A stretch of 64,000 nt of DNA from Rhizobium sp. NRK18 (GTDB lineage: Bacteria > Pseudomonadota > Alphaproteobacteria > Rhizobiales > Rhizobiaceae): the NCBI RefSeq assembly GCF_024385575.1, contig NZ_JANFMV010000001.1:620001-684000 (forward strand), written 5' to 3'. The notes under the pieces were generated by a model that saw only the letters and a list, made by a program, of their open reading frames with translations, searched no databases and was not told the origin of the DNA. Made by a program: the position numbers and the translations under genes. Shown one piece after another: positions 17,776 through 28,056 of this stretch (within the stretch, counting starts at the first letter, position 1; every line of letters starts with the position of its first letter).

Positions 17776-20308
17776 GCACATCGATCTGGCGAATTGTGAC
17801 GCCGAACCCATCCACCTTCTTGGCAAGGTGCAGTCCTTCGGCTTTCTGGTCGCCCTGCTTCCCGACTGGACGATTTCGCATGTCTCGGAGAATGTGCGGG
17901 ACTTCCTGCCCATGGATGCGCCGTCGCTCATGGAAAAGCCGGCCACGCAGTTGCTGACGCCGGAAACCATTCACGCCATCCGCAACCGCCTGCAGTTCCT
18001 GCGTCCGAAGAAGGGCGTGGAAGTGGTCTACGACGTGGCGCTCGAGGGAGTCGACGAGCGTTTCGACGTGTCGTTGCATATCGGCGAGGGCCGCGTGATC
18101 CTCGAATTCGAAAGGGCGGGAGCCCTGGAGGGCGTTGCCCTCGACGTTGCCAATGTCAGGAACGCGATCGATCAGCTCGCCGAGGTGCCGAGCATGCACG
18201 CCGCCTGCTCGCAGGCCGTTCGCTTCGTCAAGATGATGACCGGCTTCGACCGTGTCATGCTGTACAAGTTCCTCGATGACGGCAGCGGCGAAGTCCTGGC
18301 CGAAGCACGTCGGTATGACATGGGGACGTTCCTGAATCTGCGTTACCCCGCAACCGATATTCCGAAGCAGGCAAGAGCCCTCTATGTCGAGAACCCGATC
18401 CGGTTGATCGCAGATGTCAACGACGCGGGCTCGCCCGTGCTGGCGGCGCCCATTGCCGCGGGTGCCGGGCCGATCGATCTGTCGGGTAGCCGGCTGAGAT
18501 CCGTTTCGCCGATCCATATCGAATACCTGAAGAACATGGGGGTCGGTGCCTCCATGTCCATCTCGGTGATCGTCAACGGCGAACTCTGGGGATTGATCGC
18601 CTGTCACCATGAGCGGCAGCATACGCCGTCCATGCGCCAGCGAAGCGCCGTCCTGCTGTTTGGCCAGATGCTGTCGCTGATCATCCAGACCCGGCTGACG
18701 GCGGAAGAGCGGGTCAACGATTCACGGGTGACAGAGCTGACGGCGCAGATTTCAAGGACCATGTCCACGGGTGTTTCCGCCCCGGAGCTCCTCAAGCTTT
18801 CGGCGGAGTCATTCGCCCAGCTCCTGAAGGCCGATGGTTACGCGGTGATCCAGGAAGGGGTCGTGCTGACGGGCGGCGCGGCGCCGGAGCGGGAAGACGT
18901 ATTCCGGCTGCAGTCCTTCCTTAACACTCGGAAAGACAACGAGGTTCTCGCAACCCACGAGCTCTCTTCCCTGATGCCGGAGGCGCGCGCGATTGCGGAT
19001 GTGGCCGCCGGCATCCTGTCGGTGCCGATCTCCAGATCGCCGCACGATTATATCCTGTTCTTCCGCGGTGAACTGGTGCAGCAGGTCGTCTGGGCCGGCG
19101 ATCCGAACAAGGCGGCGGAAGTTGGCGCGGACGGCTCACGGATTTCCCCGCGCAAGAGTTTTGCCGCCTGGCAGACATCCGTTCACGGTCAAAGTGCGCC
19201 GTGGACGGCTGCCGAGATTCGCGCGGCTTCCCAGCTGCGCGTCATGCTCCTGGAAGTGGTCCTCCGGCTCACCGACGAGGCGGGGCGCGAGCGCAAGCTG
19301 GCGAACGAGAAGCAGGAATTGCTGATTGCCGAGCTCAACCATCGGGTCCGCAATATTCTCGGCCTGGTGCGCGGCCTGATTTCGCAGTCCAGCGCCGGCG
19401 AGGATACGACGGCGGACTTCGTCAAGAAGCTCGACAGTCGCGTGCAGGCGCTGGCCCGCGCCCATGACCAGATCACGCGGCAGAACTGGTCTCCCGCACC
19501 GTTTTCGCAGTTGGTGCGGATCGAAGCGGAAAGCTATCTTCTCGACAAGCGCGGACGCATTTCGATCGAAGGTCCCGAACTCCTTCTGTCGCCCCAGGCC
19601 TTTTCGTCGGTGGCGCTGGTCATCCACGAGATGATCACCAATTCCGCCAAGCACGGCGCGCTTTCGGACCAGCGCGGGCGCGTGACGATTGCACTGTCCA
19701 TGACCGAGCAGGGCGACCTGCAGATTTTCTGGCGGGAAATCGGCGGACCGCCCGTCAAGGCTCCGGAGCGTCGCGGCTTCGGCTCGGCGATCATCGAGCG
19801 CACCATCCCGTTCGAACTCGGCGGAAAGGCGGAGATTTCCTACAATCTCGAAGGGGTCACGGCCTCCTTTTCACTGCCGGCGCAACACATCGTTGCCGGC
19901 GAGGCGCCGATTGCCCAGGACGCTGGCGTGAACGACAAGACACCTGCCGCCGACGTCGTTGCGGTGCCCCAGTCGGTCCTCATCGTCGAGGACAATCTTA
20001 TCATCGCGATGGAGGCCGAGGACATATTCCGCACGCTTGGCAGCCGCGACACCGTGGTCGTTTCCAGCGTCGGGCTGGCGATCGAGGAAATCAGCCAGCG
20101 TTCCACCCCGATCGATTTTGCCCTTCTGGACGTCAATCTGGGTACCGAGACGAGCTTTGAAATCGCGCGGTTGCTGATGAAACAGGGGATACCCTTCGCC
20201 TTTGCGTCCGGATACGGCGACACGGGAGCCTTTCCGGAGGAATTCGCCGGCATCCCGATGATCAGCAAGCCCTATGACAGGGACGTGGTGCTGGCCCTGT
20301 TGCGCTGA
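17768..20308 (+). CDS. bphP: bacteriophytochrome, HWE histidine kinase with C-terminal receiver
   Basis: 846-aa red/far-red photoreceptor kinase. Start ATG 17768 follows GAGGAG and puts the biliverdin-binding Cys at residue 10 (DLANCDAEPIH). Domains: PAS (about 15-110), GAF (about 135-300) with RYPATDIPKQAR, PHY (about 310-500) with the tongue motif PRKSFAAW, HWE kinase (about 515-705) with phosphorylated His525 (ELNHRVRN) and the W-x-E signature at W655 (FWREIGG), and a receiver (about 735-846) with Asp788 (LLDVNLG). Kinase, own receiver and the upstream lone regulator give two possible phosphate acceptors. The layout resembles Agrobacterium Agp2 (HWE type, C-terminal receiver), a bathy phytochrome; whether this one is bathy cannot be read from sequence alone. 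Confidence 0.93.
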   Translation: MSEHIDLANCDAEPIHLLGKVQSFGFLVALLPDWTISHVSENVRDFLPMDAPSLMEKPATQLLTPETIHAIRNRLQFLRPKKGVEVVYDVALEGVDERFDVSLHIGEGRVILEFERAGALEGVALDVANVRNAIDQLAEVPSMHAACSQAVRFVKMMTGFDRVMLYKFLDDGSGEVLAEARRYDMGTFLNLRYPATDIPKQARALYVENPIRLIADVNDAGSPVLAAPIAAGAGPIDLSGSRLRSVSPIHIEYLKNMGVGASMSISVIVNGELWGLIACHHERQHTPSMRQRSAVLLFGQMLSLIIQTRLTAEERVNDSRVTELTAQISRTMSTGVSAPELLKLSAESFAQLLKADGYAVIQEGVVLTGGAAPEREDVFRLQSFLNTRKDNEVLATHELSSLMPEARAIADVAAGILSVPISRSPHDYILFFRGELVQQVVWAGDPNKAAEVGADGSRISPRKSFAAWQTSVHGQSAPWTAAEIRAASQLRVMLLEVVLRLTDEAGRERKLANEKQELLIAELNHRVRNILGLVRGLISQSSAGEDTTADFVKKLDSRVQALARAHDQITRQNWSPAPFSQLVRIEAESYLLDKRGRISIEGPELLLSPQAFSSVALVIHEMITNSAKHGALSDQRGRVTIALSMTEQGDLQIFWREIGGPPVKAPERRGFGSAIIERTIPFELGGKAEISYNLEGVTASFSLPAQHIVAGEAPIAQDAGVNDKTPAADVVAVPQSVLIVEDNLIIAMEAEDIFRTLGSRDTVVVSSVGLAIEEISQRSTPIDFALLDVNLGTETSFEIARLLMKQGIPFAFASGYGDTGAFPEEFAGIPMISKPYDRDVVLALLR

Positions 20309-20331
20309 GGCTGTGTAATCTCAGCGCGCCC

Positions 20332-21729
20332 CTACTGGGTCAGACGCAGGGAGCCGAGTGTCTTGCCTACGAGTTCGGTGAGGCCGGCCTTGATTTCATC
20401 CGGCGAAGCGGCCGAGATGAAATAGTCGGGGCTGCTGGCGCATGCGGTCAGTGCCGTTGTCAGATAGTCATGGCGGGTGACCTTGGACGACGGCATCGTG
20501 CCACCCCACATCGACTTGTAGTTGGAACTCGACATCGTGTTGCCGATGGTGTTGTTGTACTCGGATCGGTTGGTCCAGGGCAGATAGGTCGTGTAGAGCA
20601 CCGAGAAGGTGGCGCCCTGCTTCTTCATCGTATCGCACCAGGCGTTGTTCAGCGGCGTGATGTAGGGCTGGCCGGAGAATACCCAGTCGGCAGACGATTG
20701 CGCACCATCGGTGATCATCACGACGATTTTCAGAGGGCTTGACGCAGACGTTCCGTCGCCGGCCTTGGAGATGTAGTTGTTCAGGGTCGTCAACGCCCTG
20801 AAGTCGGTGGTGATGTAGGAGCTGGCCGAGGTCAGCTCGGTATTGCTGACCATCTGGGTGCGAATATCCTTGGTGCTGTATGTCGGTGCGATGACCTGAC
20901 GGATTCCGCCGGCGACCTTGTAATTGCTTTTCAGCACCTGCGCCGCGGTGGAATTGGTCCCGAGCGTATATACTGCCACCTTGATGCGGTTGTGGGAGGG
21001 ATCGGACGCGTCGATCGTGTCCATGAGCGTGGCAACAGCGTCGGCCTGGACATCGGCGCGAAGCACGACCTTCTTCGCCCGCGCATAATCGTAATAGGAA
21101 CTGTAATAGACGCCCTGGTACTTCTCGCCATAGGCGGTGTCGTGGCAGGCAAAGACACAGTTGAGGCTGAGCTTCTGCATGATGCTCTGGTCGTAGGTCG
21201 TCGCGGCCAGAAGCATTGACGCCGACTTGTCGAGCACGAGGTGAAGTTCGTAATAGGTGTCCTTGCCGCCGGCCGCCGCCGATGCGACCTTGACCGGAAC
21301 CTCGTCGATGCCGGCAAGGCGCATCAACGTCGTCGGCACCGTTGTGCTGGCGGTTGCGCTGATCGACTTGCTGGTCGCGTCGACGGTGATGTCCAGCTCA
21401 TCCAGCGTGTAGCTGCCGCGCTGAAGCGCCATCGCCTTCATGGTCTTCTCGGCCTTTGTCTTCAGGTTGGCCTCGGTGTCCTTGCCGATGTCCTTCGTTG
21501 CCGAAAGGATTGCCGCATCGAGATCGGCTTGCATCTCGGTGCGCGCGTTCAATGCGCGCGAGAAATCGATGCCGGTGCCGACGGCGATCGCGACCGGCAC
21601 GAAGGACAGGACGAAGAGAATCGAGAAGTTGCCGTCACGGCTTCGGATCAGCTTCGAGAGCATGCCGAAGCGCTTGGAAAGCCGCTGCGGAATTGATGAG
21701 AGAAAGGCAGACGGCGCACTGTTTTTCAC
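20332..21729 (-). CDS. TadG-like pilus-assembly protein with vWA domain
   Basis: About 465-aa protein. After a basic N-terminus comes RSRDGNFSILFVLSFVPVAIA (first 20 residues quoted in part), a TadE/TadG-type prepilin-like helix with DGN before it and GIDFSRALNARTEMQADLDAA after it, as in TadG. The C-terminal 300 residues are a von Willebrand A domain with the MIDAS start LVLDKSASM and VVMITDGAQSS. Such proteins are exported envelope or pilus-associated factors. The GTG at 21729 is preferred (GGGGAAG 7 bases upstream); an ATG at 21747 is an alternative. No other tad/flp genes are nearby, so it is an orphan, as often in rhizobia. Confidence 0.82.
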   Translation of the reverse strand: MKNSAPSAFLSSIPQRLSKRFGMLSKLIRSRDGNFSILFVLSFVPVAIAVGTGIDFSRALNARTEMQADLDAAILSATKDIGKDTEANLKTKAEKTMKAMALQRGSYTLDELDITVDATSKSISATASTTVPTTLMRLAGIDEVPVKVASAAAGGKDTYYELHLVLDKSASMLLAATTYDQSIMQKLSLNCVFACHDTAYGEKYQGVYYSSYYDYARAKKVVLRADVQADAVATLMDTIDASDPSHNRIKVAVYTLGTNSTAAQVLKSNYKVAGGIRQVIAPTYSTKDIRTQMVSNTELTSASSYITTDFRALTTLNNYISKAGDGTSASSPLKIVVMITDGAQSSADWVFSGQPYITPLNNAWCDTMKKQGATFSVLYTTYLPWTNRSEYNNTIGNTMSSSNYKSMWGGTMPSSKVTRHDYLTTALTACASSPDYFISAASPDEIKAGLTELVGKTLGSLRLTQ

Positions 21730-22154
21730 GGATATTCTTCCCCGCATTGAATGGAGAAGTCTATTGCCGCTTCTTGCTAATGAACGGTAAAGACCCGCTG
21801 CGGTGGATCGCGATATCGTTAAGATTTCGTTGCACATCCGCTGCCAATATTGGGGTGCCGCCGAAGACCCGGTCCTGGAGCCTTCCGGGACGGTCTGGCA
21901 AGGGGTTCAGGAGAGCAATATCGTCATTGCCGCCACTGGCGAAACCCAGCGAACTCCACTATATCTGCTTTGCGGTCTGCGCTTCGCGACAGGAACAAAT
22001 GAATCCTCGGGGCCATACCCGATCCTAAGGGAGCTGTCCCTGACCACGCCCGTGGGCTTGGTTACACGGCGCCCACCTACTTCAGTAGGCGCCCAGGATC
22101 GACGTTTCCATCGGTTGCCGTGGATCGCACCTCTCTCTCATCCATTGATCGGTT
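21730..22154. other. intergenic region between tadG-like gene and ldh
   Basis: 425 bases with no convincing protein gene; open frames run through but show no family features. It contains the structured element at 22020-22101 and, upstream, a second imperfect hairpin (about 21868-21892). Nothing else recognised. Confidence 0.6.
22020..22101 (+). ncRNA. unidentified structured RNA candidate
   Basis: 82-base element folding as a closed four-helix unit: closing helix CGATCCT/AGGATCG (22020-22026 with 22095-22101), then AGGGA/TCCCT (22028-22032 with 22037-22041), GTGGGC/GCCCAC (22052-22057 with 22071-22076, loop includes GGTTACACGG) and CTAC/GTAG (22077-22080 with 22085-22088). The 3' arm can instead pair with CGGTCCTGG at 21870-21878, giving a 230-base RNA. 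It lacks a T-loop, so it is not a tRNA. No known family recognised; strand not certain. Confidence 0.4.
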
Positions 22155-23120
<966 letters not shown>

Positions 23121-23175
23121 TCACAAAGAACACGATGGAAGGCAAGTTTTTCCTGCAGTGCAATATAGGGACGGG

Positions 23176-23192
23176 GTAAGGAACGATTAACC
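23176..23192 (+). promoter_or_regulatory. near-consensus CtrA box upstream of outer-membrane gene
   Basis: GTAA-GGAACGA-TTAACC: seven-base spacing and one mismatch to TTAA-N7-TTAAC, 43 bases before the outer-membrane gene start. Confidence 0.35.
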
Positions 23193-23234
23193 ACAAGTTG
23201 TTACAGATTTTCGCATACTGCACGCGAGGGTATT

Positions 23235-24080
23235 ATGCGTTTTCACAAGGTCGTTCTTCTTGCTTCCACCGTCGTTTTGCCTCTGCCGGGCGGGCTTCTT
23301 GCGGCCGATCTGCAGTCCGGCGCATCGGCTTCTTCCGGCATCAGCGGCTATGTCGAGAAAAGTGGAGTGATCGGCCGCTCGAAGAAATTCGACGTCGACG
23401 AGAAGGCCTGGTCGCTGCGCGGCGCGCTCAACTATGATGCCGGCAACGGGATCAATCTGCAGGTCGACGGCGGCGTTCAGCGCAGCCACATCGAAGACCA
23501 TTATTACACGCCCTACAGCGCAGCAGCCCACCTCTATTACCGGCCGGCCAATGCCTATGCCATCGGCGGGTTCGTCAAATACGACCGTGTCGCGACCGGC
23601 ATGTTCGGCAATCTCGGCATCGTCGGCGTCGGTGATTACACGAAGGAAGTGTCCGGCGGTCTGGAAGTCGCGGCCTATTTGGACAACACGACCTTCTACG
23701 GCCTTGCCGGCTATGGCAAGCAGGACTACGCCATCGGCGACGCGGACCATTATTTCGGCGGCATCGGCGCGCGCTATTTCCTGACCGAAAATCTGCGTCT
23801 CGACCTTGAAGGCATGTATCACCATATCGACGGCATCCAGTCGGACATGGACATCGGGACGATCAAGACGGCGGTCAACTATCGCATGGACAGCATGCCC
23901 CTGACGGTCTTTGCCGGCTATCGTTTCGACAATTATCACCCGACCTCCTCGCTCACGGACCTGAGCGACGATCACAGCCACACCTTCTTCGCCGGCCTGC
24001 GCTACAGCTTCGGCTCCCAGAGCCTGAAGGACGAGGACCGCAACGGCCCGGCCTGGTCGAGCACCAGCATCCTGCCCTGA
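23235..24080 (+). CDS. outer-membrane beta-barrel protein
   Basis: 281-aa exported protein. An N-terminal signal peptide (MRFHKVVLLASTVVLPLPGG, cleavage probably after LLAA) precedes alternating hydrophobic/polar strands with aromatic girdle residues throughout (for example YGLAGYGKQDYAIG and FAGLRYSFG near the end), as expected for a monomeric barrel of about ten to twelve strands. The last strand is followed by a 20-residue polar tail, so it does not end on the usual aromatic residue. RBS GAGGG is well placed. Function unknown. A terminator follows. Confidence 0.75.
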   Translation: MRFHKVVLLASTVVLPLPGGLLAADLQSGASASSGISGYVEKSGVIGRSKKFDVDEKAWSLRGALNYDAGNGINLQVDGGVQRSHIEDHYYTPYSAAAHLYYRPANAYAIGGFVKYDRVATGMFGNLGIVGVGDYTKEVSGGLEVAAYLDNTTFYGLAGYGKQDYAIGDADHYFGGIGARYFLTENLRLDLEGMYHHIDGIQSDMDIGTIKTAVNYRMDSMPLTVFAGYRFDNYHPTSSLTDLSDDHSHTFFAGLRYSFGSQSLKDEDRNGPAWSSTSILP

Positions 24081-24137
24081 TCTTGAGACAGGCGGCGGGT
24101 GGGGTCTTGCGTTCCGCCGTCATTCCACTCCATGAAG

Positions 24138-24173
24138 AACGGCAGCATGGCCGCCTGACCTGCTGCCGTTTTC
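24138..24173 (+). terminator. terminator of outer-membrane gene
   Basis: Stem AACGGCAGC/GCTGCCGTT (24138-24146 with 24162-24170) followed by TTTTC. Confidence 0.7.
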
Positions 24174-24191
24174 TGTCCATGGGAAGCCTGA

Positions 24192-24788
24192 ATGCCAAAC
24201 GGACCCGCCGATCTTCCGCCCAGCGAACTGAAATCCGTCCTGCGCAAGCAGCGGCTTGCCGCACGCGCGGCGCTGACGCTGGATGAACGGCGGGCCAAGG
24301 CGGACGCCATGACCCGTCATGGCGTCATGGCCATAGCGGTCGAGACCGGCAGCCTTGTTTCCGGCTTCTTTCCGATCCGCTCGGAAGCCGACATCCGTCC
24401 GCTGATGGCGGATCTTGCGGATCGCGGAGCAAGGCTCTGCCTGCCGGTGGTCCTGGACAAGGAGACGATCGAGTTCCGCACATACGCGCCCGGCGTGCCG
24501 CTGGTCGAAACCGGCTTCGGCACGATGGGGCCGGGTGAGAACGCGGCCGTTGTCGATCCTGATATCATGCTGGTGCCGCTTGCAGCCTTCGATCGTGAAG
24601 GTCACCGGATCGGCTATGGTGGCGGCTATTATGACCGCGCAATCGAGAAACTGCAGCAAAAAGGCCGGAAACCGAAGCTTTTCGGCATTGCCTTCGACGT
24701 GCAGGAAGTGGCAAAGGTGCCTTTTGAGCCGCATGACGTCCGCCTTGATGGCGTTCTGACGGAAAGCGGCTTCCGTAGTTTCGGGTGA
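24192..24788 (+). CDS. fcl: 5-formyltetrahydrofolate cyclo-ligase
   Basis: 198-aa ATP-dependent enzyme (FAU1/YgfA family) converting 5-formyl-THF to 5,10-methenyl-THF. Family markers: RKQRLAARAAL near the N-terminus, SGFFPIRSEADIRPL, DIMLVPLAAFDREGHRIGYGGGYYDR written as LVPLAAFDREG plus RIGYGGGYYDR, and VPFEPHDVRLDGVLTE. In most alphaproteobacteria it directly follows zapA and 6S RNA; here a 7-kb block separates them. The stop overlaps the possible GTG start of ymdB, so the two form an operon. Confidence 0.92.
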   Translation: MPNGPADLPPSELKSVLRKQRLAARAALTLDERRAKADAMTRHGVMAIAVETGSLVSGFFPIRSEADIRPLMADLADRGARLCLPVVLDKETIEFRTYAPGVPLVETGFGTMGPGENAAVVDPDIMLVPLAAFDREGHRIGYGGGYYDRAIEKLQQKGRKPKLFGIAFDVQEVAKVPFEPHDVRLDGVLTESGFRSFG

Positions 24789-24799
24789 TTGGAATAGGA

Positions 24800-25624
24800 A
24801 TGCGTCTTCTTTTTCTCGGTGACATGGTCGGCAAGACCGGCCGCAAGGCGGTGTGGGACAGGCTTCCCGGCCTGATCAGCGATCTGAAGCTCGATTTCGT
24901 GATCGTCAACGGCGAGAATGCCGCCGGCGGCTTCGGCATCACCGAGGACATCTTTCTCGAGACGATCAATGCCGGCGCCGATGTGGTGACCACCGGTAAC
25001 CATGTCTGGGACCAGCGCGAGGCCGTGACCTTCGCCGGTCAGCACGACCAGTTCCTGCGTCCGGCCAACTATCCGTCCGGCACGCCGGGCCGCGGCTCCG
25101 GGCTGTTCTATGCCCGAAACGGTGCGCGCGTGCTCGTCGCCAACATCATGGGCCGGGTATTCATGCATCCCGAACTCGATGATCCCTTCCATTCGGCCGA
25201 GACGATCCTCGCCGCCTGTCCGCTCGGCGAGCAGGCCGATGCCGTCGTCTTCGACTTCCATGCGGAAGCGACCAGCGAGAAGCAGTGCTTCGGGCATTTC
25301 GTCGACGGCCGCGCGTCCTTCGTCGTCGGCACGCACACGCATGTCCCGACCGCCGACCATCAGATCCTCAATGGCGGTACCGCCTACATGTCGGATGCCG
25401 GCATGTGCGGCGACTATGATTCCTCGCTCGGCATGGAAAAGGAAGAGCCGCTCAACCGCTTCATCTCGAAGATGCCGAAGGGCCGCTTCGAGGCCGCTTC
25501 CGGTCCCGCCACCATCTGCGGCGTCGGCGTCGAAATCTCGGACCGCACGGGGCTCGCCGAAAAGATCGCGCCGCTTCGCCTCGGCGCGCGCCTGGAAGAG
25601 ACCCTGCCGGCATTCTGGAATTGA
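24800..25624 (+). CDS. ymdB: YmdB-family metallophosphoesterase
   Basis: 274-aa binuclear-metal phosphoesterase (TIGR00282). MRLLFLGDMVGKTGR, VNGENAAGGFGIT, TTGNHVWDQRE, DFHAEATSEK and VGTHTHVPTAD supply the metal ligands (Asp, Asn, His) in order. Bacillus YmdB hydrolyses cyclic nucleotides and affects biofilm formation; the physiological substrate here is unknown. ATG 24800 chosen over GTG 24785 because the conserved N-terminus begins there. It is translationally close to fcl. Confidence 0.9.
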   Translation: MRLLFLGDMVGKTGRKAVWDRLPGLISDLKLDFVIVNGENAAGGFGITEDIFLETINAGADVVTTGNHVWDQREAVTFAGQHDQFLRPANYPSGTPGRGSGLFYARNGARVLVANIMGRVFMHPELDDPFHSAETILAACPLGEQADAVVFDFHAEATSEKQCFGHFVDGRASFVVGTHTHVPTADHQILNGGTAYMSDAGMCGDYDSSLGMEKEEPLNRFISKMPKGRFEAASGPATICGVGVEISDRTGLAEKIAPLRLGARLEETLPAFWN

Positions 25625-25717
25625 TCCCCACATAGTCACGAATGCGTGAGCCGGCTGGACGGATGGCAAGCATTGCCGCATCATGCGACGAGTGCTCAAC
25701 ATCGCTGGTAGCCGGGA

Positions 25718-26554
25718 ATGCTGAGACATTTGTCATTCATCGTCGGCATGTTTGTGGCCCTCATCGCTTTAGCGGGTGAGGGTCGTGCTCAGGAACGTCC
25801 GCCGGTCAGCCAGTGCCAGATGATCGCCGGCATGATGCCCGACGCGCAGTATGCGCGTTTCGACGGGTCGTCTCTGCCTTTGGTGAAAACCGCCGCCAAC
25901 GAGGACGTCACGATCACGTTTCTCGGCCACTCGACCTTTCTCATCGAGACTCCGGACGGCACGCGGATCGCCACGGACTGGAGCGGTTCCTTGCGTTCGC
26001 CGCTGGTGCCGGACGTGGTGACCATGAACAAGGCGCATTCGAGCCACTACACGCTGCTGCCCGATCCGGCGATCCCGCATGTCCTGCATGGCTGGTCGGA
26101 CACGCCGGGGGAGGCGGCCGATATCAAAATGGTGGCGGGGGATGCCTATATCCGCAACGTGCCGACGGATATTCGCGGCTTTTACGGCGGTGGAGCCGAA
26201 CCGAACGGTAACTCCATCTTCATCTTCGAGGTGGCGGGACTATGCATCGGCCATCTCGGCCATCTGCACTACGAGCTGACGGACAGCCATTATGCCCAGA
26301 TCGGGCGGCTGGACGTGGTCATGGTGCCGGTCGACGGAGGGCTGACCATGGGCGCAGACAGCATGAGCCGGGTGATTACCCGGCTCAGATCGTCACTCAT
26401 TCTTGCGATGCATCGCACTGGCCCGCCGGTCAGCCGCTTCCTCACCCTGTTCGGAGCGGACTTCGACAAGATGGCGTCGACCAGCAACAGTATCCGTGTG
26501 TCGATGCGCACGCTGCCGAAGAAGCCGATGATCCTCGTGCTTCGCGGCATGTAG
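25718..26554 (+). CDS. exported metallo-beta-lactamase-fold protein (UlaG-like)
   Basis: 278-aa protein with a signal peptide (MLRHLSFIVGMFVALIALAG, likely cleaved near GRAQ) followed by an MBL fold of the UlaG/YtkL type: ITFLGHSTFLIETPDG and RIATDWSG at the start, MNKAHSSHYT in place of the usual HxHxDH motif, GHLGHLHYEL and VVMVPVDGG. The canonical HxHxDH is degenerate (HSSHYT), a feature of this UlaG-like branch, so metal binding may be altered. Substrate unknown. Separate from the fcl-ymdB unit by about 90 bases. Confidence 0.72.
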   Translation: MLRHLSFIVGMFVALIALAGEGRAQERPPVSQCQMIAGMMPDAQYARFDGSSLPLVKTAANEDVTITFLGHSTFLIETPDGTRIATDWSGSLRSPLVPDVVTMNKAHSSHYTLLPDPAIPHVLHGWSDTPGEAADIKMVAGDAYIRNVPTDIRGFYGGGAEPNGNSIFIFEVAGLCIGHLGHLHYELTDSHYAQIGRLDVVMVPVDGGLTMGADSMSRVITRLRSSLILAMHRTGPPVSRFLTLFGADFDKMASTSNSIRVSMRTLPKKPMILVLRGM

Positions 26555-26567
26555 CGGTTGCTGCCGG

Positions 26568-27074
26568 TCAGGCGGCGAAGTCGACGTGCTGGCGCAGGCC
26601 GACGTCGGGCGTCTCGTCGTCGTTGAGGTTGGCCTTGGCGATTTCCCAGCCGAGCTTCACGACGTTTCCGGTCGATGCCCAGATTTCGGCGCTGTGCGGA
26701 CGGAACTCGATCAGGGTCAGGTCCGGGTCATTCTTGCCGCCTTCATACCAGGCCTCGACCATGGAGCTCCAGTAGCGCTCGATGATTTCCGGGTCGCGGC
26801 GCAGTGCCACAGGGCCGTTCAGGCAGGCGTGGTAGTCATGATCCTTGCCGACGACGCAAAAGGTCGCAGTGGCATTCGGCTGGATGTCATTGACGATGTC
26901 AGTGCCGAGCTTGGCGAAGAACCAGATGGTTTCGCCTTTCTCATCGACCTGCGGGGCCATCGGCTGCATCGAATGCGGGGAGCCGTGAATGCCGAGCATG
27001 CCGGCGTGAATGCGGTTGATTTCCTCCCAAAGCTGCGACTTCGGATGTTCACGTGTGGCGCTGAGGCTGACCAT
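26568..27074 (-). CDS. pyridoxamine 5'-phosphate oxidase-like (general stress 26 type) protein
   Basis: 168-aa split-barrel flavin-binding protein. Features: LWEEINRIHAGMLGI, GETIWFFAKLGTDIVNDI and ATFCVVGKDHDYHACLNGPV match the pyridoxamine-oxidase/GSP26 fold. It probably binds FMN or F420-like cofactor; enzymatic role unknown. Start ATG 27074 has GGAGCC 6 bases upstream. It is convergent with the MBL-fold gene (13 bases apart) and divergent from yebC. Confidence 0.75.
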   Translation of the reverse strand: MVSLSATREHPKSQLWEEINRIHAGMLGIHGSPHSMQPMAPQVDEKGETIWFFAKLGTDIVNDIQPNATATFCVVGKDHDYHACLNGPVALRRDPEIIERYWSSMVEAWYEGGKNDPDLTLIEFRPHSAEIWASTGNVVKLGWEIAKANLNDDETPDVGLRQHVDFAA

Positions 27075-27249
27075 GGCGGGCTCCATTTCTGTTCGTGTTG
27101 CTCTGGTTGAGAAACGGAGGCCGCTTTGAAATGTTCCGATGCCGTGGTGGTCCATGGTGCGTTGCGGAATTGCGGCCGGGGTCTTGAATGGCGGTGCCAG
27201 CGCGCATATAAGGCCCGCATTCCAATAAAAGTGACAATGCAGGGGTGCC

Positions 27250-27996
27250 ATGGCTGGCCATTCACAGTTCAAAAACATCATGCACCGCAAGGGCCGTCAG
27301 GACGCCGTGCGATCCAAGCTGTTCTCCAAGCTCGCGCGTGAAATCACCGTTGCGGCCAAGTCCGGCATGCCCGATCCTGATATGAACGCGCGCCTGCGTC
27401 TGGCCGTCCAGAACGCCAAGGCGCAGTCCATGCCCAAGGACAACATCGAACGCGCCATCAAGAAGGCGGCGGGCGCCGATGGCGAGAACTATGATGAAGT
27501 CCGCTACGAAGGCTATGGCCCGGGCGGTGTCGCCGTCATCGTCGAGGCATTGACCGACAACCGCAACCGCACGGCCTCCAACGTCCGCTCGACCTTCACC
27601 AAGGCCGGTGGCGCGCTTGGCGAAACCGGTTCGGTGTCCTTCTCCTTCGACCGTGTCGGCGAAATCGTCTACAAGCCTGAAGTCGGCGACGAGGATGCCG
27701 TCATGGAAGCGGCGATCGAAGCCGGCGCCGACGACGTCGAATCCAGCGAAGACGGTCATACGATCTACTGCGCCTTCGAAGACATCGGCGAAGTCTCCAA
27801 GGCGCTGGAAGGCGTTCTCGGCGAAGCCGAATCCGTCAAGGCCGTCTGGAAGCCGCAGAACACCATTCCGGTGGACGAGGAAAAGGCCCAGTCGCTGATG
27901 AAGCTCATCGACAATCTCGAAGACGATGACGACGTGCAGAACGTCTATTCCAACTTCGAGATTTCCGACGAAGTGATGGCCAAGCTTTCCGCCTGA
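27250..27996 (+). CDS. yebC: YebC/PmpR family protein
   Basis: 248-aa protein starting [19 protein letters not shown], the invariant YebC opening, with [19 protein letters not shown] in domain 2 and the acidic C-terminal domain. YebC proteins were annotated as DNA-binding regulators; some members (YebC2) act in translation at proline stretches. In many alphaproteobacteria, as here, yebC lies shortly upstream of the ruvCAB genes, though two minus-strand genes intervene. A bidirectional terminator follows. Confidence 0.93.
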   Translation: MAGHSQFKNIMHRKGRQDAVRSKLFSKLAREITVAAKSGMPDPDMNARLRLAVQNAKAQSMPKDNIERAIKKAAGADGENYDEVRYEGYGPGGVAVIVEALTDNRNRTASNVRSTFTKAGGALGETGSVSFSFDRVGEIVYKPEVGDEDAVMEAAIEAGADDVESSEDGHTIYCAFEDIGEVSKALEGVLGEAESVKAVWKPQNTIPVDEEKAQSLMKLIDNLEDDDDVQNVYSNFEISDEVMAKLSA

Positions 27997-28019
27997 GCCG
28001 GCGCTATCGATACCGTTTC

Positions 28020-28052
28020 AAAGACCCGGCAGCTTCGGCGGTCGGGTCTTTT
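28020..28052. terminator. terminator between yebC and the glycosyltransferase gene
   Basis: Stem AAAGACCCG/CGGGTCTTT (28020-28028 with 28043-28051); T run on the plus strand and A/T flank on the other, 5 bases from the convergent gene, so it can serve both. Confidence 0.85.
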
Positions 28053-28056
28053 GCTG

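Noticed and set aside
22020..22101. tRNA-like cloverleaf
   Set aside because: Four helices and a 7-bp closing stem are present, but there is no T-loop, no D-loop GG and the T-arm loop has only four bases.
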